From contig JAAWQC010000004.1 of NCBI GenBank assembly GCA_022800315.1, forward strand, positions 31,057 through 95,056: a DNA stretch of 64,000 nucleotides. The letters run 5' to 3'. The stretch comes from Clostridiales bacterium. Its GTDB lineage: Bacteria > Bacillota > Clostridia > Oscillospirales > Acutalibacteraceae. This document shows positions 58,588 through 64,000 of the stretch, one piece after another. Numbering within the stretch: the first letter of the stretch is position 1; each line of letters opens with the position of its first letter. The position numbers and the translations under genes are program-made. Under the pieces are notes generated by a model. That model saw nothing but the letters and a program-made list of their open reading frames with translations, searched no databases and had not been told where the DNA came from.

Positions 58588-59328
58588 TCAGTTTTCGCTT
58601 GGGTCGATCCTCAGATATTCGTCCAGCCGCTGCTCCTCGAGCGCGGCGATCATTTCGGCAAACGGTTCCAGATTCTGTTCAATCGCATAGGTTTCCAATG
58701 CTTCGAAGTATTCGAGCCGGTTTTCCTTGGCAATGGATACTGGCAGGAACCCATGGGCCATCAGCTGATAGTTCATCATCATCCGGCTGGTTCTGCCGTT
58801 CCCGTCCTCAAAGGGATGGATTCTCACAAATTCCGCATGCATCCAGGCGGCCAGTTCTATGCTGTTCAGTTCATCCTTTTTGTAAGGCAGGTCGGCAAAG
58901 AAAGCCTTGACCTGCCTGTACATTTCGCTTGGCGGTGGCGGCCTATGCCCCGCCCCGGAGATGCGCACTTCTACCTGACGATAGATTCCGCCGACCAAGA
59001 TGTTCTCCATGAGTTGGGCGTGGATATCCTTGACAATGCCTTCGTCCAGCGGCTTGTCGTCGGCGATACATCGGCGGACATAGGCAAAGGCTTTTTGATG
59101 GTTGACAACCTCATAAATCTCCCGAAGCTGCTTGCCACCGACGGAGACACCATCCTCTAACAGCGCCTTGGTCTGGATCAGGGTCAGCGTGTTTCCCTCG
59201 ATGGCGGTGGAGTTGTGCGCGTATTCCACATCGAAGCTGCGATCGAAGCTTTCCAGCGCCACCTTGGGAAGCCGGTCCCACATGTGGGCCAGCTTCTCTT
59301 TTTTCTGGACTAGACGGTTGTATTCCAC
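58588..59328 (-). CDS. Fic family protein
   Basis: HPFEDGNGRTSRMMMN Fic core; STAIEGNTLT inhibitory-helix motif (S/TxxxEG). Confidence 0.93.
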   Translation of the reverse strand: MEYNRLVQKKEKLAHMWDRLPKVALESFDRSFDVEYAHNSTAIEGNTLTLIQTKALLEDGVSVGGKQLREIYEVVNHQKAFAYVRRCIADDKPLDEGIVKDIHAQLMENILVGGIYRQVEVRISGAGHRPPPPSEMYRQVKAFFADLPYKKDELNSIELAAWMHAEFVRIHPFEDGNGRTSRMMMNYQLMAHGFLPVSIAKENRLEYFEALETYAIEQNLEPFAEMIAALEEQRLDEYLRIDPSEN

Positions 59329-59504
59329 GGCCGTTCACCTCTTCATGAACAGTATGCCATGATTTTGAGGAGCCAATTCGCTGCGATGACACCGTCGAAT
59401 CCCCGTATGGGTCACAGCATGGGTCAGCGGCGATTTCTTCTCAGAACCATAGAATACAAAAAGGCCGTGAAGCCGCATTGTTACACGGTTTCACGGCTGA
59501 TTTT

Positions 59505-59581
59505 TGGTCGGAGTGATGTGACTTGAACACACGGCCTCTTGGTCCCGAACCAAGCGCTCTACCAAACTGAGCTACACCCCG
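59505..59581 (-). tRNA. tRNA-Pro (anticodon CGG), CCA encoded
   Basis: CGGGGTG TA GCTCAGTTTGGTAGAGC G CTTGG TTCGGGA CCAAG AGGCC GTGTG TTCAAGT CACAT CACTCCG A CCA, full cloverleaf. Confidence 0.95.
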
Positions 59582-59755
59582 AAATGGTTGGCGAGAATTA
59601 GTGTTTGCGCCATCAAACAGAGGTTGGAATCTTCCAGAAGGAGGGCCGTTCCGCCCATCCCTGGTATACCGTCTGGAAATTCACAGCTTTGCTATTATAC
59701 TGCACAACCCGTATTTTGTCAATTGTTTTCTCCCCTTTCCTCCTGGAAATAAGGA

Positions 59756-59784
59756 TAGGAGCGGGGGATTCCCGCTCCTATCCA
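59756..59784 (-). terminator. Terminator-like hairpin downstream of glycosyltransferase
   Basis: ATAGGAGCGGG-GGATT-CCCGCTCCTAT. Confidence 0.65.
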
Positions 59785-59793
59785 TTCGTTCAG

Positions 59794-60747
59794 CTATCGG
59801 TTATTTTTACTGCTGTCATTATCCAGCAAAGCGCTTCCCCGCTTGGACTTAATCAAATACCGCGGGCGGCTTTTGACTTCATCGTAGATTTTGGAAATAT
59901 ACAGGCCGATAATACTCAGGCTCATCATAATGCCGCTGCCGATAAACAATTGAAGAAGGATGACGGTAGAGAACCCCGTCTCGGCATGGTGGCTGAAATA
60001 CATATACAAGGTCTGTATGGTGATCACGACCGCGGCAATACCCATGATAACGCCCAGCCAGAACACGATAAACAGCGGAGCCGATGTATACGCGGTGATG
60101 CTTCCCACCGCCAGTTTTATCAGCCCTTTGAGTGTCCATTTCGTATCCCCGCCGGCACGGGGCGCCACCTCGAAGGGCAAGGCGTAGCGCTTGTAGCCCA
60201 CCCAAGCGGACAGACCACGGAAAAAGGTGTTTTTCTCCGGCAGCTTCTTCCACGCCTCCACCACCGAACGGTCCAGCAGCTTGAAATCCGACGCCACACC
60301 GATATCGATGCCGGTGGTTTTTCGGAAGGTCTTGTAGAAAAACAGCGCGGCCAGCTTGCTGCCTATGGATTCCTTGCCGCGGTCGCTTTTAACGCCCTCC
60401 ACGACATCGTATCCTTCTTCCTTCCACAGCCTCACCATCTCAGGAATAATACTGGGGGGATGCTGCAGATCGGAATCCATCACCAATACCGCGTCGCCGT
60501 CCGCATTTTCAAGCGCCGCACACAGGGCTGCCTCCTTCCCGAAATTGCGGGAAAGCCGGATGACCGACACGCAGGGACGGTCATCCGCCAGACGGCACAT
60601 TTCACGGTAGGAATGGTCGCGGGAGCCATCGTCTACCAAAAGGAACTGGTGATCAATCTCTTCTGTGTTTAAAAAATCGTCGACAGCTGCTACATTGCCA
60701 TAAATGTAATCGCCTTCATTATATACCGGCATAATGATCGTGATCAT
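59794..60747 (-). CDS. Family 2 glycosyltransferase with C-terminal TM segments (CsbB/GtrB-like)
   Basis: MITIIMPVYNEGDYIYGNV...LLVDDGSRDHSY...VLVMDSDLQHPPSIIPEMV; two C-terminal TM helices. Confidence 0.92.
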   Translation of the reverse strand: MITIIMPVYNEGDYIYGNVAAVDDFLNTEEIDHQFLLVDDGSRDHSYREMCRLADDRPCVSVIRLSRNFGKEAALCAALENADGDAVLVMDSDLQHPPSIIPEMVRLWKEEGYDVVEGVKSDRGKESIGSKLAALFFYKTFRKTTGIDIGVASDFKLLDRSVVEAWKKLPEKNTFFRGLSAWVGYKRYALPFEVAPRAGGDTKWTLKGLIKLAVGSITAYTSAPLFIVFWLGVIMGIAAVVITIQTLYMYFSHHAETGFSTVILLQLFIGSGIMMSLSIIGLYISKIYDEVKSRPRYLIKSKRGSALLDNDSSKNNR

Positions 60748-60771
60748 GCTGGATTCCCCGCTTTCTCTGTC

Positions 60772-63700
60772 TTACGGATTGCTTTGCTCATCCGAGTGGA
60801 TATCCGTATCGGTCTCCCCTGCCAAAAACTCCTTTACCTCCTCAGGCACAGGTTCATCTGCCGGTTCGGCAGCAGAGACGTCCTCTCCGGCAGGGAATGA
60901 CGCATCGGCCTGTGCGCCTTCCGGCGCAGGGGACGGCTCTTCCCCTTCAGTGCCGGTGAAACCGACCGAGGCGGCGGAGCCGTCTCCCAGCGAAACCGTT
61001 ACAGTTTTCGGCACCAAGGCGTCTTTCTTATTGCGCCGGATATACAGCATCAGGAGTATCAGGGCTCCCAGCGAGACCACGCTGATCAGGATGCCGGGTA
61101 TGAGTCCCTTGGGGAAGAATTTGAACTCCACCGTATGGTCGCCCGCACCGACATCAAAAGCGAGCATGGCTTGTCCGCCGGCGAAGGTTTCCACCTTTTT
61201 CCCATCCACCGTTACACTCCATCCGGCATCATAGGGGATGGAGGTATAGACGACGCCGTCCGAGGGTGCGGTAATGGTACCGCTGATATGGCTGTCGGTA
61301 AAAGAGGTCACCTTCATCCCGTTGGCAGCCAGTGTCTGCATATCCTGAGCAAAAACCGACTCGTCCAGCCGCACCACGTAAATATTGCCGGAACAGGCTT
61401 TTTCCGAAGTGACGGTGACGTTGATAACAGAGCCGGCCGTCAGATCGCCGGCGTTAATGATATACGGCTCGCTCTTGTTCACCGACCAGGATTTCTGATT
61501 GTCCCCCAGTGCTACCGAGATGCTGTCACTGGCAGAGCAGTCCACATACACGTAATACTGTCCGTCGGTTGGCACAGTGGCGGTAAATTTACCGGTTTTT
61601 GTATTGCCGGCGGGCGTGACCGTTATACCGGTCTGTCCCTGAACCTTAGCCGTGGCCTCGCTCCCCGTCTGCACCGTCACCGTCTGTATGGCATACATTT
61701 CCGCTTCGTTTCCTGTCAGCGCGGTGAACAGCGTATTCTGGGAGAGAATGGGGTTGTATTTGGTGTACAGCCAGTCCTTGATGCCCGATTGGGCAAAATA
61801 AGCCACCGGCAGGGCGTAAGGGTTCTCATATATGGTATAGGTGGCGCTTCCCTCGGATACGGTCTCCAGCTTCTGCAGGTGGGAACCGCGCGCCGTTTCG
61901 TTGAGCATGACGTAACGAATACCCAGCAGAGAATCGGAAGGCGCCACAAAATCCCGGTACAGGTGGCTGTTTACCCCATTGACGGCGTATCCGATACCTC
62001 CCATATATTTCGTCAAATTATAGGGATTGCTGGAGGCAAACACCGTCATACCGCGATAATTGAACATAGCGGTGTCCACCGTCGTGCGCCGCGGCAGGAA
62101 TTCCATGCGGTAGAAAGACCCGCCGGCCGCCGCATCCCCGATCTCCTTCATCCGGTCAACGCCGGAACGGATGGCGCGGGTGGTATCGTTATCCACATAA
62201 TCCGCCCGTTTGGTAAAATACTCCTTGGAGTTGAGGGTACGAAAGGTATCACCGCCGTTGAAGGTCATTTCCGCGACCACCACCAGCAGCAGCAGGCAGG
62301 TGGCGGGACGCCAGTTGATAGTGCGGCGGGAAATCAATACCGCGATCACGGCGTAGATCGCCGCCAGCAGCAGGCTGATATAAATACTCTTGAACCCATA
62401 AGCGTCGTCGCCGAATCGCTCCTCGATCACCAGATAAGAAAGAATCGCCACAAAAGAAATAACGATCTGTTTGAATTTCGTATCTTTCAGATGAAGCAGC
62501 GTTTCATAGGCGATCAACAGCAGTACAAAGGAATAGATAAAGGAAAAACGATAGGGCAGGTCGTTGGGGGAATGCAGACCGTGCCACACCAGGTCGAACT
62601 GATTGATCACCAGGCTGAAGGCCACCACCGCCAGCATGCCCATATAAGCGAGCCGCCGGCGCAGCGGAATCGTCTTCTGCGTCACGAAAATAGGCAGCAG
62701 AAATAAAGGGAGGATACCGCAGTAAATATTGGGCAGGTTGCCCGACCGGATGGTGGGGCTGACATCGTACAACTGACGTCCCAGCAGCTGGAACATATCA
62801 AAGTTGTTTTTCATTTCCGGCAGGGAGCCCCCGGCCGCAGAGGTCTGACCCAGCCCCAGAAATACCGGCACCAGCAGGAACATCACCAGCCCGCCGCCCA
62901 GCGCCGACCCGACGACAAAGCGAAGGAAGCTGCGGCCCTGCTTTTCCCCGGTGCGGCGTTTGCGCACCGCATAAAACACATAGTAAACCACCAGGAACAG
63001 ACAGAGCATAAAGCCGATGTAATAGTTGGCGTAAAGGGCGTAGGCCAGCGTCAGGATATAGGGCAGGTATTTGCCCTCCCGCATCAGCTTTTCAAAGCTC
63101 ATGACCACCAGCGGCAGGATCATTACCACATCCAGCCACATGATGTTCCAAAAATAGGCGAGCATATACATCATGAGAGCATACATGACTGCGCCGATCA
63201 CCGACGAGAGGTCCCGGCGGCGATGGATATACTGAACACAGGCGGCGAAGCTGGCGGCGGAAAGCGCCACCTTGATCAGGGTAATGACCAGGATGCCGTC
63301 GGTGAGCATATTCTCGGGAAAAAGAACCAGCAGCAGATTAAAGGGACTGGCCAGATAATAGCCGAACAGCGGCAGAAAGCTGGTGCCCAGCCCCACCTCA
63401 AAGGAATACAAGGGGCTGCCGCCATGCAGCAGGCGTTCCCTCAGATTGGCCAGCAGCGGAGCGTACTGATGGTGCATGTCCACCACCATGGTGCTCCTGT
63501 CCCCCACCGGCGCCACCCCCATATAGCACAGGGCGAGAAACATGCCCACCAGGGCCAGCACACCGGCAAACACAGGATAGAAAAAGGGGCCCCTTTTTTT
63601 CCCCGTACGGCTGCCCTCCAGCTGCAGATACAGCAGCAGCGTCACCAGACCCGATAAAAGAACGCTGATCCCCAGCGGATAGACGATTTTCTGCAGCGGC

Positions 63701-63828
63701 GTTGTCAGCACGTCGTCGCTTCGAAATCCCAGATACAAGAGCAGGGTCAGGGAGAGAAAGATCAGCGCCAGAAAGCCGCCCTGTACGGCCTTGGCCTTGG
63801 AATCCGCCGTTTTTTCCATCCGTTTCAT
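60772..63828 (-). CDS. YfhO family membrane protein
   Basis: 1018 aa, many TM segments, MVVDMHHQYAPLLANLRERLLHGGSPLYSFEVGLGTSFLPLFGYYLASPFNLL; C-term VYTSIPYDAGWSVTVDGKKV...GDHTVEFKFFPKG. Confidence 0.92.
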   Translation of the reverse strand: MKRMEKTADSKAKAVQGGFLALIFLSLTLLLYLGFRSDDVLTTPLQKIVYPLGISVLLSGLVTLLLYLQLEGSRTGKKRGPFFYPVFAGVLALVGMFLALCYMGVAPVGDRSTMVVDMHHQYAPLLANLRERLLHGGSPLYSFEVGLGTSFLPLFGYYLASPFNLLLVLFPENMLTDGILVITLIKVALSAASFAACVQYIHRRRDLSSVIGAVMYALMMYMLAYFWNIMWLDVVMILPLVVMSFEKLMREGKYLPYILTLAYALYANYYIGFMLCLFLVVYYVFYAVRKRRTGEKQGRSFLRFVVGSALGGGLVMFLLVPVFLGLGQTSAAGGSLPEMKNNFDMFQLLGRQLYDVSPTIRSGNLPNIYCGILPLFLLPIFVTQKTIPLRRRLAYMGMLAVVAFSLVINQFDLVWHGLHSPNDLPYRFSFIYSFVLLLIAYETLLHLKDTKFKQIVISFVAILSYLVIEERFGDDAYGFKSIYISLLLAAIYAVIAVLISRRTINWRPATCLLLLVVVAEMTFNGGDTFRTLNSKEYFTKRADYVDNDTTRAIRSGVDRMKEIGDAAAGGSFYRMEFLPRRTTVDTAMFNYRGMTVFASSNPYNLTKYMGGIGYAVNGVNSHLYRDFVAPSDSLLGIRYVMLNETARGSHLQKLETVSEGSATYTIYENPYALPVAYFAQSGIKDWLYTKYNPILSQNTLFTALTGNEAEMYAIQTVTVQTGSEATAKVQGQTGITVTPAGNTKTGKFTATVPTDGQYYVYVDCSASDSISVALGDNQKSWSVNKSEPYIINAGDLTAGSVINVTVTSEKACSGNIYVVRLDESVFAQDMQTLAANGMKVTSFTDSHISGTITAPSDGVVYTSIPYDAGWSVTVDGKKVETFAGGQAMLAFDVGAGDHTVEFKFFPKGLIPGILISVVSLGALILLMLYIRRNKKDALVPKTVTVSLGDGSAASVGFTGTEGEEPSPAPEGAQADASFPAGEDVSAAEPADEPVPEEVKEFLAGETDTDIHSDEQSNP

Positions 63829-64000
63829 CCTTTATCCTTCAGATTCGGCAAGGGATGCGCAGTCCCCCTCATCCCACTGCCGTAACGATACGCGGCTGCA
63901 GAAATCCGCGTATTGTCCCTGGCCGTTCCCCTTATCCCGGGACGGCACGTTGGGGCTTATAAACACCGACTGCATTCGGGAAGAATTCCGGCCGGAATTC

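Noticed and set aside
57327-59505. Complete integrative element or prophage
   Set aside because: No integrase, recombinase, transposase, phage structural gene or att duplication found.
61135-62706. 523-aa plus-strand ORF opposite yfhO
   Set aside because: Antisense shadow; yfhO-like membrane protein is on the minus strand.

Overview
64 kb window from a high-GC chromosome, most likely a Clostridia/Oscillospirales-type Firmicute (inferred from SigH-, Rex-, RqcH-, NfnAB- and AzlCD-like content, T-box and yjdF RNAs). Most genes are housekeeping or metabolic: UppP, TepA-like ClpP, 2-hydroxyacyl-CoA dehydratase activase proteins, aconitase, Rex, RqcH, Nif3-like, TrmK, NfnAB, amino-acid ABC uptake, IleS, ABC exporters, two ABC-F proteins, a c-di-GMP phosphorelay and a CsbB/YfhO-like pair. 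The most notable parts are non-coding: (1) a yjdF-class riboswitch; (2) a uORF plus terminator attenuator upstream of an Lsa-family ABC-F gene, whose uORF codons 4-6 have the same 9-mer as the terminator 3' arm; (3) an ileS T-box; (4) an unrecognised, promoter-preceded, multi-hairpin RNA candidate with a 91-bp tandem duplication upstream of azlCD; (5) a truncated tRNA-like element; and (6) a divergent XRE locus with mirrored 16-bp operators. A small AT-rich patch carries a DUF3427-like/DUF3883 nuclease-like protein, next to a Fic protein and tRNA-Pro. All family calls come from reading motifs and the supplied translations. No database search or folding program was run.
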